Shown here: positions 7,288 through 15,193 of the stretch, piece by piece
Layout: the number at the start of each line of letters is the position of its first letter
How positions within the stretch are numbered: the first letter of the stretch is position 1
NCBI RefSeq assembly: GCF_000381885.1
Contig: NZ_KB907217.1
Coordinates: 124,001 to 188,000, forward strand
Length of the DNA stretch: 64,000 nucleotides
Reading direction: 5' to 3'
Source: Actinomadura atramentaria DSM 43919
Lineage (GTDB): Bacteria; Actinomycetota; Actinomycetes; Streptosporangiales; Streptosporangiaceae
Program-made: the position numbers and the translations under genes
Notes under the pieces: generated by a model
Seen by the model: the letters and a program-made list of their open reading frames with translations, nothing else
The model's database searches: none
What the model was told of the DNA's origin: nothing

Positions 7288-9066
7288 TCAGAGCGTCTGT
7301 CCCGCCGTGCGGAACGGCGGGTCGCCCGCGCTCCACGCGGCGACGACCGGCAGGTCGCCGGACAGCAGCCGGTCGCGGCAGCGGAGGCGCTGGATCTTCC
7401 CGCTCGTCGTCTTCGGGACGGCGCGCGGCCCGACCAGGACGACGGCCTCGACCGGCACGCCGGTGTCGGCCGCGACCCGCTCGCGGACCCCGGCGACGAC
7501 GTCCGCCCAGCCCGCGTCGGGGCGGTCCCCGGCGGCCTCCAGCACCAGGACGACGCGGGCCGCGCCCGCGCCCTCGACGGTGAAGGCCGCGCCGCAGTGC
7601 GGGCGCAGCCGCGGCTCGCCGCGCTCGGCGGCGGCCTCCAGGTCGTGCGGGTGGTGGTTCGCGCCGTTGATGATCAGGACCTCTTTCCGGCGGCCCGTCA
7701 CGAACAGCTCGCCGTCGCGCAGGAACCCGAGGTCGCCGCTGCGCAGGAAGTCGCCCGCCCCCGGGTCGCCCGCGATCCGGGCGCGGAACGTCGCGGACGT
7801 CGTGCGCGGGTCGTCCCAGTAGCCGAGCGCGACGCTCGGGCCCTGGACCCACACTTCTCCGATCACGCCGTCCGGGCAGGGGGCCAGGGTCTCCGGGTCG
7901 ACGATCCGGACGGTGTGGTCCGCGATGACCTCGCCGTTCCCGGCCAGCGGGACGCCGTCGTCCGCCGGACGAGCCCGCCCCGCGCGCAGCTCGGCCGCGT
8001 CGAACCGGCGGACGGCCGGGCCGCGTCGGCTCGCGGTGACGACCAGCGTCGCCTCGGCCAGGCCGTAGCTCGGCGCGAACGCCTCGGCGCGGAACCCGGC
8101 GGGGGCGAACGCGGCGGCGAACGCCTCCATCGTCGCGGCCCGCACGGGCTCGGCGCCGTTGACCGCGACCCGCCAGTGCGACAGGTCGAGGGTCTCCGCG
8201 AGGTCGGGCGGGCAGCGCAGGACGCACCGGTCGTACATGAAGTTCGGGCCGCCGGAGATCGTCGCGCGGAACCGCGACATGCCCTCCAGCCAGCGCCGGG
8301 GGCGGCGGATGACCGCGACCGGCGACACGACGTGGCAGGGCGCGCCGACGTACACGGGCTGCAGGACGCCGCCGATCAGCCCCATGTCGTGGTACGGCGG
8401 CAGCCAACTGAACAGGACGGAGTCCGCGTCGGCCCCGTAGGTCTCCACCAGCGCGGCGCAGTTGGCGAGCAGGTTCCGGTGGCCGACCATCACGCCGCGC
8501 GGATCGGCCGTCGAGCCGGAGGTGTACTGCAGGAACGCGGAGGTGTCCGGATCGGTGGGGGTGGGCGGGAGCAGCGGGCCGCCGGGCCGCCCAGCGTCCT
8601 CGGCATCGAGCCAGAGCAGGGGGCGGCCGTCGTCGGTGAGCGGCGCGAGGCCGTCCACGAACGACCGGACCAGCGCGTTGGTGACGACGCCCGAGACCCG
8701 CGCGTCCGCCACGATCGACCGGAGCCGGGGCAGCGCCCGGTCCAGTTGCGCGGGCGACGGCGGGGCGGCCGACACCGCGACGGCTCCGGCGTGGAAGCAG
8801 CCGAAGACCGCCACGACGTAGTCGGGGCCGGGCGGCAGGAGCAGCAGGACGCGCGCGCCGGGCGGCAGTCCCGCGCGCAGCGCCGCGCCGAGGCGGGCGG
8901 CGCGGGCGTACAGGTCGGCGTAGGTGAACCGGCGTTCCTCGCGCAGGTCGTCGTCCAGGAAGGAGAACGCGAGGCGGTCCGGCGTCGCCTCGGCGCGGCG
9001 GGCGAGGACGTCCGCGAGGGTGCCGGCCAGGCCCGCGCGCGGCGGGAGCGTTCCGCCCGCCGTCAC
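7288..9066 (-). CDS. fatty acyl-AMP ligase (FAAL)
   Basis: This 592-residue ANL-superfamily enzyme should activate a fatty acid as acyl-AMP and load it onto the adjacent ACP. The motifs appear in order: FLQYTSGSTADPRGVMV (ATP P-loop, about residue 165), the FAAL hallmark SWLPPYHDMGLIGGVLQP, SYGLAEATLVV, LRSGDLGFLRDGELFVTGRRKEVLII, and the catalytic C-terminal lysine in VPKTTSGKIQRLRC. The HDMGLIGG signature and length favour FAAL over acyl-CoA ligase. The start overlaps the ACP stop by 4 bp. A free-standing FAAL plus ACP without a PKS/NRPS is typical of lipid-modified small metabolites. Confidence 0.95.
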   Translation of the reverse strand: MTAGGTLPPRAGLAGTLADVLARRAEATPDRLAFSFLDDDLREERRFTYADLYARAARLGAALRAGLPPGARVLLLLPPGPDYVVAVFGCFHAGAVAVSAAPPSPAQLDRALPRLRSIVADARVSGVVTNALVRSFVDGLAPLTDDGRPLLWLDAEDAGRPGGPLLPPTPTDPDTSAFLQYTSGSTADPRGVMVGHRNLLANCAALVETYGADADSVLFSWLPPYHDMGLIGGVLQPVYVGAPCHVVSPVAVIRRPRRWLEGMSRFRATISGGPNFMYDRCVLRCPPDLAETLDLSHWRVAVNGAEPVRAATMEAFAAAFAPAGFRAEAFAPSYGLAEATLVVTASRRGPAVRRFDAAELRAGRARPADDGVPLAGNGEVIADHTVRIVDPETLAPCPDGVIGEVWVQGPSVALGYWDDPRTTSATFRARIAGDPGAGDFLRSGDLGFLRDGELFVTGRRKEVLIINGANHHPHDLEAAAERGEPRLRPHCGAAFTVEGAGAARVVLVLEAAGDRPDAGWADVVAGVRERVAADTGVPVEAVVLVGPRAVPKTTSGKIQRLRCRDRLLSGDLPVVAAWSAGDPPFRTAGQTL

Positions 9067-9314
9067 GCCGACGCCTCCAGCAGGCCGAGGACCAGCGCCT
9101 CGACCTCGCCGAGCGTCCGGGGGACGAACACGCCGTCGGGGATGCGGAGCCCCGCGAACTCGTCCTCCAGCAGGGCCGCCAGCTCCTCGCGGCCGAGCGA
9201 GTCGTACCCGAGGTCGCCGCCGAGGTCCAGCGAGCCGTCCGCGGCGGGTGTCTTGACGGGGGCCGCGTCGAGCACGAGCGCGCTCACCCGTTCCCTGACC
9301 TCTGCTTCGGTCAC
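9063..9314 (-). CDS. acyl carrier protein
   Basis: This 83-residue carrier protein has the phosphopantetheine attachment site in DLGYDSLGREEL, with the modified serine at residue 39. The surrounding helices (EVRERVSALVLDAA, LAALLEDEFAGLRIPDGV, LGEVEALVLGLLE) match a four-helix ACP. It overlaps the FAAL gene (GTGA) and is therefore the likely acceptor of that enzyme. It follows the reductase gene by 43 bp. Confidence 0.93.
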   Translation of the reverse strand: MTEAEVRERVSALVLDAAPVKTPAADGSLDLGGDLGYDSLGREELAALLEDEFAGLRIPDGVFVPRTLGEVEALVLGLLEASA

Positions 9315-9357
9315 GTCACGCCTTTCGGTCGATGTCCAGAAGGTGGTCGGTCCGCGA

Positions 9358-10389
9358 TCAGTCCGCGCCGCGCCACGGCCGGGGGCGCAGCGACGCCAGC
9401 CGCGGGTTGCGGTCCGCCCAGTACGCGGCGGACGCGCGGACGCAGTCCTCGACGCCGGTGACCCGCCGCGTCGGGACCAGCGGCCCGGTGAGGGAGAAGT
9501 AGGGCTCGAAGACGCGCAGCAGGTCGATCATCCGGTTCTGCCGGGCGGTCAGGTGCTCGCGCGCGAACGGGAGGAAGAACCGGTGCCAGCTCTCCGGCGG
9601 GACGACGCGGGGGGCGACCAGCCGCTCGATGCCGCGTTCGGCGCGCCAGGCGTTGAGGCCGTCGAGCATCGCCTCGACGGCGGCGCGGACGCTCGGGGCG
9701 CGGTCGCCGCCCGCGAGGACGACCGGCGCGGTCCCGCCGTCCGGCGGGCGCAGCGCGGTCTCGACGAGCAGGTCGCCGAGGTCGTCCACCGGGACGACGT
9801 CCACGAGCGCGTCGGGCTCGGCGGCCAGGACGGGCACCGATCCGGCGGCGATGCCGCGCAGGATCGTATACATGCCCGCGAAGCGCGCCGCGCGGCCGTC
9901 CGCGCGGCGGCCGACGATGAGCGGCGGCCGCACGACGGTCACCGGGCCGGGCAGTTCGCGGACGAGCCGTTCCGCGCCCGCCTTGGACCATTCGTAGGTG
10001 TTCCGGTAGTCGGCCGGGTCGTCGGACGAGACGTCGCCGCGCAGTCCCCCGGCGTAGGCGGTGGAGACGTGGACGAGGTGGGTGTCCGCCGAGATCAGCG
10101 GCCGCAACGCGGCGACGGTCGCGACGTTGGCGCGGTGCGCCTGCTCGGGCGTCATGGTCCAGCGGACGTCGGCGGCGGTGTGGACGATGACGTCCCAGTG
10201 CCGGTCGAGCCGCGCCGGGCGGGGCTCGCCGCCGATGGTCCACGGCACCGCGTCCGGCGGGGCCGTCCCGGGGCGGCGGCTCGTCGCGGTGACCGCGACG
10301 CCGGGACGCCCGCGCAGCCGGTCGGCGACCTCGAACCCGACCAGGCCGGTCGCGCCGGTGACCAGCACGCTCCGCGCGCCGTCGCCCAT
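9358..10389 (-). CDS. extended SDR, thioester-reductase-like NAD(P)-binding protein
   Basis: This 343-residue extended SDR has the Rossmann motif VTGATGLVGFEV at the N-terminus, VIVHTAADVRWTM, the catalytic set HVSTAY and YEWSK (YxxxK), and TVVRPPLIVG. The architecture resembles NAD_binding_4/male-sterility-type reductases that release acyl-ACP as aldehyde or alcohol, which would fit the adjacent FAAL and ACP. An epimerase role cannot be excluded. It is the first gene of Block A. A TTGACA/TAAATT promoter and operator-like repeats lie directly upstream at 10407-10492. Confidence 0.88.
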   Translation of the reverse strand: MGDGARSVLVTGATGLVGFEVADRLRGRPGVAVTATSRRPGTAPPDAVPWTIGGEPRPARLDRHWDVIVHTAADVRWTMTPEQAHRANVATVAALRPLISADTHLVHVSTAYAGGLRGDVSSDDPADYRNTYEWSKAGAERLVRELPGPVTVVRPPLIVGRRADGRAARFAGMYTILRGIAAGSVPVLAAEPDALVDVVPVDDLGDLLVETALRPPDGGTAPVVLAGGDRAPSVRAAVEAMLDGLNAWRAERGIERLVAPRVVPPESWHRFFLPFAREHLTARQNRMIDLLRVFEPYFSLTGPLVPTRRVTGVEDCVRASAAYWADRNPRLASLRPRPWRGAD

Positions 10390-10406
10390 CCGAACCCCCC
10401 ATCGCC

Positions 10407-10453
10407 ATCACCTATGAGAGATAAATTGGCCGGGTTGCCTTACTATAGGTGAT
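10407..10453. promoter_or_regulatory. operator region A: one imperfect full site plus one half-site
   Basis: ATCACCTATGAGAGAT at 10407-10422 matches 13 of 16 positions of the palindrome found at 36556-36571 (ATCACTTATAAGTGAT). A second element ending at 10453 has only the TATAGGTGAT half. The outer halves CATCACCTAT (10406-10415) and ATAGGTGATG (10445-10454) are perfect reverse complements. The region sits between the divergent SDR and UbiA-like genes. It probably binds the regulator that binds sites B and C. Confidence 0.65.
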
Positions 10454-10454
10454 G
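10441..10454 (+). promoter_or_regulatory. possible leaderless promoter for the UbiA-like gene
   Basis: TACTAT at 10441-10446 has a -10-like (TANNNT) sequence, with the GTG start codon of the plus-strand gene 7 nt downstream. That spacing fits leaderless transcription, which is common in actinobacteria. No convincing -35 or ribosome binding site is visible. If real, this promoter overlaps the operator half-site and the start of the opposing promoter. Confidence 0.35.
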
Positions 10455-11347
10455 TGTTCTGGAATTTAGGCCGGGCCGTCGCGCATTGTCAACCCCGTCG
10501 GCGGGGTGTGGGCGGCGCCGCCCTCGCGTACCTCCGGGACCGGTTCCCGCCCTCCCACGCGGTCGCGCTCGCGACGGTCGCGTTCCTGACGTACCTCCTG
10601 TGCGGCCGGGCCGGCGCGGACGCCTCCACCGCGGGCTGGCCCGCGCTGACGGCCAGCGCGGCCTGCACGCTGCTGTTCCTCCAGACGCGCCTGCTCGACG
10701 ACGCGGAAGCCCGCTCCAGCGGGCGGCGCGGGCTCCTGCTCGGCCTCGCCGCGACCACGGCCGCCGTCCTCGCGCTCGCCGCCGCGCCGGACTCCGGACC
10801 GCGCGTCCTGGCGTCCGTCCTGCTCCCGACCGCCGTGATGGCGGTCGGCGCGGCCGTCCTCACCCGGTGGCCGGACGCGCTGCTGTTCGGCCGCGTCCCG
10901 CTGTGCGACGGCGGGCCCGCGCTGGCACTGCTGTCGGTCGCCGTCCGGTGGGAGGCGGCGACGGGCGGTTCGCTGTCGGCGGGTTCCACGTTCCTCGTCG
11001 TCGCCGAACCGCTGCTGCTCTACGAGATCTGGAAGGAATCGCGCCGCATCGGCCGCGTCAGCCCCGGCGAACCGCCGGAGGCGGCGGCGCGGCGCTGGCG
11101 GCGCGACCGGCTCCGGATCGGCGGCTTCGCGCTCGCCCACGCGGCGGTCGTCGTCGCGCTCGCGCACGCCGCCGGGCTCTCGGCGGCGTACGCGGCCTAC
11201 GGCTGCGCCCTCAGCCTGGCGCTCGCCGCGGGCGCGCTGCTGCGGCTGCGGGACGCGGGCCGCCCGCGCTGGTGCGGCCTGCCGTTCCCCGGCCTGATGG
11301 TGCTCGGCCTGCTGCTGGAGCTGGCCGCGTCCGACCCTCCGTTCTGA
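10454..11347 (+). CDS. UbiA-like multi-pass membrane protein
   Basis: This 297-residue hydrophobic protein has about 7-8 membrane helices (ALATVAFLTYLLC, LTASAACTLLFLQTRLLDD, LLLGLAATTAAVLALAAA and others). LFLQTRLLDDAEA at residues about 74-86 resembles the first Asp-rich motif of the UbiA prenyltransferase superfamily. The full NDxxDxxxD is not present and no clear second motif is visible, so prenyl transfer is uncertain. The start is ambiguous: GTG at 10454 (possibly leaderless) or GTG at 10508. It is followed after 31 bp by the diiron oxidase. Confidence 0.75.
   Translation: MFWNLGRAVAHCQPRRRGVGGAALAYLRDRFPPSHAVALATVAFLTYLLCGRAGADASTAGWPALTASAACTLLFLQTRLLDDAEARSSGRRGLLLGLAATTAAVLALAAAPDSGPRVLASVLLPTAVMAVGAAVLTRWPDALLFGRVPLCDGGPALALLSVAVRWEAATGGSLSAGSTFLVVAEPLLLYEIWKESRRIGRVSPGEPPEAAARRWRRDRLRIGGFALAHAAVVVALAHAAGLSAAYAAYGCALSLALAAGALLRLRDAGRPRWCGLPFPGLMVLGLLLELAASDPPF
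10463..10492 (-). promoter_or_regulatory. promoter of Block A (minus strand)
   Basis: Read on the minus strand, TTGACA (10492-10487) is followed after 18 nt by TAAATT (10468-10463). The same -35 hexamer and 18-nt spacer occur at promoters B and C, and GAACACATCAC just downstream of the -10 is shared with promoter C. Transcription would start near 10456 and run into the SDR gene. The element lies inside the start of the divergent plus-strand ORF. Confidence 0.65.
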
Positions 11348-11378
11348 CCCCCGCTCCCCCGGCACGAGAGGAAGACCG

Positions 11379-12491
11379 ATGACCGCCACCGACCGCCCCG
11401 CCACCTGGGATGTGCCCCTGGCCGGAGCCACGCGCTTCACCTGGGACTACGACGCGGGCCGCGAGCGCCTGCTCGGCCTGTACCAGAAGGGCAAGGACAA
11501 GCAGTGGGACGCCCGCACCCGCATCGACTGGGACGTGGAGGTGGACCCCGACAACGCCGCGGGCATGCCGGACTCGTTCCACCCGCTGCACGGGTCCGAG
11601 CTGTGGGACCGGATGCCCGAGTCCGCGCGCACGGAACTCGTCCGGGACCAGAACTCGTGGCTGTTCAGCCAGTTCCTGCACGGCGAGCAGGGCGCGCTCA
11701 ACGTGTCGGCGCGCATCGTGGAGTCGGTGCCCGACCTGGACTCCAAGTTCTACGCTGCAACGCAGACGATGGACGAGGCACGCCACGTCGAGATCTTCGC
11801 CCGGTTCGTCCGCGAGAAGATCGGCGCGGAGTACCCGATCAACCGGGACCTCGCGCGGCTGCTGGAGGAGTCGCTGAGCGACGGCCGCTGGGACCTGCCC
11901 TACCTCGGCATGCAGGTGCTCATCGAGGGGCTGGCGCTGGCCGCGTTCGGCCTCTACCGGGACATCGCGCCGAACCCGCTCGTCAAGCAGCTCCTGGCGT
12001 ACGTCATGCAGGACGAGGCGCGGCACGTCGCGTTCGGCCGCCTCGCCCTCAAGGACTACTACGCCGAGCTGACCGAGAAGGAGCGCGCCGAGCGCGAGGA
12101 GTTCGTCGTCGAAGGCTGCTACCTCATGCGCGAGCGGTTCAAGGGCCTGGAGGTCTACGAGCGGCTGGGGCTCCCGGTCGCGGAGTGCGCCGCGTACGTC
12201 GACCGGTCGGAGGTGTTCCTGCTGTTCCAGTCGCACCTGCTCAGCCGGATCGTGCCGGTCGTCCGGGACATCGGGCTGTGGGGCGACCGGGTGCGGGACG
12301 CGTACGCGGACATGGGCGTCCTCGACCACGCCAAGGCCGACCTGGAGGAGCTGATGCGCCAGGACGAGCAGGTCGCGGAGACCTACGACCGCGAGCGGGA
12401 CGAGCGGGAGCTGGCGGTCCGGCGGGCCGAGGTCGAGGCGGCGATCACGCTCGGCCGGGGCGATGAGCCGCCAGCCCGAAATGCCGGTTGA
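11379..12491 (+). CDS. ferritin-like (R2-type) diiron oxidase
   Basis: This 370-residue non-heme diiron protein has ligands in the R2 pattern: E103 (FLHGEQGAL), E133-x-x-H136 (MDEARHVEIF), E183 (LIEGLALAAF) and E213-x-x-H216 (QDEARHVAFG). Members use O2 and two electrons to oxygenate or oxidise small substrates. An ATG with GAGAGGAAG upstream supports the start. It precedes promoter B, so it is probably cotranscribed with the UbiA-like gene. It is distinct from the AurF-type enzyme at 13272. The substrate is unknown. Confidence 0.85.
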   Translation: MTATDRPATWDVPLAGATRFTWDYDAGRERLLGLYQKGKDKQWDARTRIDWDVEVDPDNAAGMPDSFHPLHGSELWDRMPESARTELVRDQNSWLFSQFLHGEQGALNVSARIVESVPDLDSKFYAATQTMDEARHVEIFARFVREKIGAEYPINRDLARLLEESLSDGRWDLPYLGMQVLIEGLALAAFGLYRDIAPNPLVKQLLAYVMQDEARHVAFGRLALKDYYAELTEKERAEREEFVVEGCYLMRERFKGLEVYERLGLPVAECAAYVDRSEVFLLFQSHLLSRIVPVVRDIGLWGDRVRDAYADMGVLDHAKADLEELMRQDEQVAETYDRERDERELAVRRAEVEAAITLGRGDEPPARNAG

Positions 12492-12540
12492 CAACCGGAT
12501 CAAGCGCTTTCTACGCTCGCCTCATCACCTTAAAGTGATG
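12488..12540 (+). promoter_or_regulatory. promoter and operator B for the main plus-strand block
   Basis: TTGACA (12488-12493), an 18-nt spacer and TACGCT (12512-12517) are followed 6 nt later by the near-palindrome ATCACCTTAAAGTGAT (12524-12539; CATCAC...GTGATG counting flanks). The operator would cover the transcription start. Geometry is identical to promoter C: same -35, same spacer length, same 6-nt gap. The -35 overlaps the stop of the preceding gene, so Block B can be transcribed independently. Confidence 0.8.
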
Positions 12541-12645
12541 CGAGCGGGCAGGCGCATCACCGCAGCCGGGGCCGGGTGACGGGGAACGCGCGAACCCGGC
12601 CGCGCCCGCGCGGGCGCGGCCGGGACCGGAAAGGGGGCCAGCCCG

Positions 12646-13248
12646 GTGGTCGACCTCGCGGGCTACGTCGCGGTCGCGGGCGTGATCGTCGTCGCGCCCG
12701 GCGCCGACACGCTCGTCGTCGTGGACAACGCGCTGCGCGGCGGCGGCCGCAGTTCGACGGCCACCGCCGCGGGCGTGTGCTGCGGCCTCACCGTCTGGGC
12801 GTTCGCCTCGCTCGCCGGGCTGGTCCTGCTGCTGCGCGCGCACGACGGCGCGTTCACCGCGCTGAAGATCATCGGCGCGGTGTACCTGGTGTTCCTCGGC
12901 GTCCGCACGCTGTGGGAGGCCCGGTCGGCGGACACCGCCCCCCGGCCCGTCGGCGGGACGTGGCGGCGCGGCGCGCTCACCAGCCTCACCAATCCCAAGG
13001 TCGGGATCTTCTACCTCTCGTTCCTGCCGCAGTTCCTGCCCGCGCACGGCCACACCGTCGCGTGGGGCGGCCTGCTCGCCGGCATCCACATCGCGCTGAG
13101 CTTCGCCTGCCTGCTGGCCTACTCGCTGCTCGCGCTGCGGGCGCGGGCGGCGTTCCAGCGGCCGGGGTGGCGGCGCGCGCTGAACATCGTCACCGGGTCG
13201 GCGTTCTGCGTCCTCGGCGTCGGCGCGGCCGCCGCGGCCGTGGCGTGA
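12646..13248 (+). CDS. LysE/RhtB family amino-acid exporter
   Basis: This 200-residue protein has six hydrophobic helices and the family fingerprint: an N-terminal VVAPGADTLVVVDNALRGGG, then KIIGAVYLVFLGVRTLWEA and GALTSLTNPKVGIFYLSFLPQF. LysE-type carriers export basic or other amino acids and derivatives. As the first gene of Block B, behind a regulated promoter, it may export an amino-acid-like product. The GTG start follows AAAGGGGG. A 5' leader of about 120 nt separates it from the promoter. Confidence 0.9.
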   Translation: MVDLAGYVAVAGVIVVAPGADTLVVVDNALRGGGRSSTATAAGVCCGLTVWAFASLAGLVLLLRAHDGAFTALKIIGAVYLVFLGVRTLWEARSADTAPRPVGGTWRRGALTSLTNPKVGIFYLSFLPQFLPAHGHTVAWGGLLAGIHIALSFACLLAYSLLALRARAAFQRPGWRRALNIVTGSAFCVLGVGAAAAAVA

Positions 13249-13271
13249 CGATCCCTCGGGAAGGACACATC

Positions 13272-14189
13272 GTGAAATCCCCCCTGGCCGACTGGTACGA
13301 CAGCGCGGGCGTGCGCACCGACCCGCGGCGGGTGCTGGCCGGCGACCTGCGCGCGGGCCGCGCGCTGTTCTCCGAGAAGCTGATCCCCTACCTCGACCAC
13401 CCGCACGTCGCGCGGTTAGGTCCGGAGCGGCGGCGCGAGGTCGTCGCGCGGCACCTCTACCAGTACCTGGCGTTCACGGCCCATTTCGAGACGCGCGTCG
13501 TCAACCGCGCGGCGGAGCGGATCGCCAACAACCGGCTCGGCCTCGCCACGACGACCGAGTCGCGCATGGACGCCTTCAAGATCTACTGCGACGAGGGGTA
13601 CCACGCGCTGTACTCCTTCGACGTCATCGCGCAGGTGGAACGCGGCACCGGCATCGAGGCGCGGGTCGGGGACTTCGACCCGTTCCTGCGCCAGCTCGAC
13701 GCCATCGGGAGCGACGCGCTGCCCGGCGACGCGGCGCTCGCCGAACTGCTCCAGGTCATCGTGTTCGAGACGCTGGTGACCTCGATCCTGCGCGGCATCC
13801 CGAACGACCGGAACGTCATCACGGTCGTGCGCGACATCGTCCGCGACCACGCCGAGGACGAAGGACGGCACCACGCCTACTTCTCCCGGTTCTTCACCGA
13901 CCTGTGGGCCTCGCTCGGCCCCGGCCTGCGGGCGCGCACGGCCCGCTGCCTCCCCGGGCTCGTCCACCACAGCCTCGCCCCCGACACCGCGCCGGTCCGC
14001 GCGTCGCTGCTGCTGGCCGGGCTGGACGAGAAGGCGGCCGACGAGGTCGTCCACGACGTCTACTCCCCGAGCGCGGTGCGCGAGCAGGTGAACCGCGCGT
14101 CGCGGCACACGGTGCAGCTCTTCGAGCGCACGGGGGTCCTGGACGGGGCCGAGGCGCGGGAGGGGTTCGCCGCGCTCGGGCTCGTCTGA
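13272..14189 (+). CDS. AurF-type diiron N-oxygenase homologue
   Basis: This 305-residue protein has all seven metal ligands of AurF-type p-aminobenzoate N-oxygenases in matching positions: E73, E108, H111, E166, H193, E197 and H200. The spacing 35/3/58/27/4/3 compares with 35/3/60/27/4/3 as I recall it for AurF. Motifs are DEGYHALYSFD and DHAEDEGRHHAYFS. Family members oxidise amines to hydroxylamine, nitroso or nitro groups; relatives do C-hydroxylation. GTG at 13272 follows GGGAAGGA, 24 nt after the LysE stop. Its place among amino-acid enzymes suggests an N-oxygenated amino acid intermediate, but this is inference. Confidence 0.85.
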   Translation: MKSPLADWYDSAGVRTDPRRVLAGDLRAGRALFSEKLIPYLDHPHVARLGPERRREVVARHLYQYLAFTAHFETRVVNRAAERIANNRLGLATTTESRMDAFKIYCDEGYHALYSFDVIAQVERGTGIEARVGDFDPFLRQLDAIGSDALPGDAALAELLQVIVFETLVTSILRGIPNDRNVITVVRDIVRDHAEDEGRHHAYFSRFFTDLWASLGPGLRARTARCLPGLVHHSLAPDTAPVRASLLLAGLDEKAADEVVHDVYSPSAVREQVNRASRHTVQLFERTGVLDGAEAREGFAALGLV

Positions 14190-14221
14190 ACCGCTCCGCA
14201 ACCATCCGACCGGGAGAAGCC

Positions 14222-15193
14222 ATGCTCCAGACCACGTCCCTCCGCCTCGGCGCGCCGCCCGAAGGCCCCGAGCGCGGATTACTGTCCGTCGACGACCTGA
14301 CCGCCGCCGAGCTCGACCGGCTGGTCGAGCGCTCCTGCGCGTTCTACGCCGACCGCGCCGACCACGACGCGCCGCTGCGCGGCCGCATCGTCGGCACCCT
14401 GTTCACCCGCACGTCCACCCGCACCCGGACGGCGTTCGCCACGGCCGCGCTCCGGCTCGGCGCGCAGGTCATGGCGTACGGGCCGGGCGAGCTGCAACTG
14501 GCGACCGGCGAGTCGCTGGAGGACACCGCGCGGGTGTTCGGCCGGATGCTGGACGTCCTGGTGGCCCGCACGGCGGGGCCGCTGGACGACCTGCGCCGGT
14601 TCGCCCGCCACTCCGGCCTGCCCGTCGTCAACGCGATGGCCGCCGAGGAGCACCCGACGCAGGCCGTCGCGGACCTGACGGCGCTGCGCCTGCGGTTCGG
14701 CGCGCTGCGCGGCCTGTCGGTGCTGTACGTCGGGGAGGGCAACAACACCGCGTCGGCGCTGGCGCTGGCGCTGGCCCGGCTGCCGGAGTGCCGGCTGACG
14801 CTGCTCACGCCGCCGGGGTACGGGCTCGGCGAGAAGCACCTGGCGGCGGCCCGCGCGGCGGCGGCGCGGACCGGGTCGCGGATCGAGCAGACCCACGCGC
14901 ACGACGACCTGCCGCGCGACGTGGACGCCGTCTACACCACGCGCTGGCAGACGACGGGCACGGCGAAGCCGGACGCGTCCTGGCGGCAGGTCTTCCGCCC
15001 GTACCACGTGGACGCGGCGCTGATGCGGCGGTGGCCCGACGCGGTGTTCCTGCACGACCTGCCCGCGCACCGGGGCGACGAGGTCGCGGCGGACGTGCTG
15101 GACGGCGCGCGCAGCCTCGCGTGGGTCCAGGCCGAGGCGAAGCTGACGAGCGCGATGGCCGTGCTGGAGTCCGTGGCTCGGCGGGACGGGTGA
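14222..15193 (+). CDS. aspartate/ornithine carbamoyltransferase family enzyme, non-standard substrate
   Basis: This 323-residue transcarbamylase has the carbamoyl-phosphate site STRTRT (residues 65-70) and EEHPTQAVADL (HPTQ). The C-terminal ornithine site is altered. The HCLP loop reads HDLPAHRGDEV, with Asp replacing the Cys that contacts ornithine, and the SMG loop is absent where WQTTGTAKPDASW occurs. It should therefore carbamoylate a different amine. Lying in a pathway that also encodes a diaminopropionate-type enzyme, it might form a ureido amino acid. Its stop overlaps the next start (GTGA). Confidence 0.85.
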   Translation: MLQTTSLRLGAPPEGPERGLLSVDDLTAAELDRLVERSCAFYADRADHDAPLRGRIVGTLFTRTSTRTRTAFATAALRLGAQVMAYGPGELQLATGESLEDTARVFGRMLDVLVARTAGPLDDLRRFARHSGLPVVNAMAAEEHPTQAVADLTALRLRFGALRGLSVLYVGEGNNTASALALALARLPECRLTLLTPPGYGLGEKHLAAARAAAARTGSRIEQTHAHDDLPRDVDAVYTTRWQTTGTAKPDASWRQVFRPYHVDAALMRRWPDAVFLHDLPAHRGDEVAADVLDGARSLAWVQAEAKLTSAMAVLESVARRDG

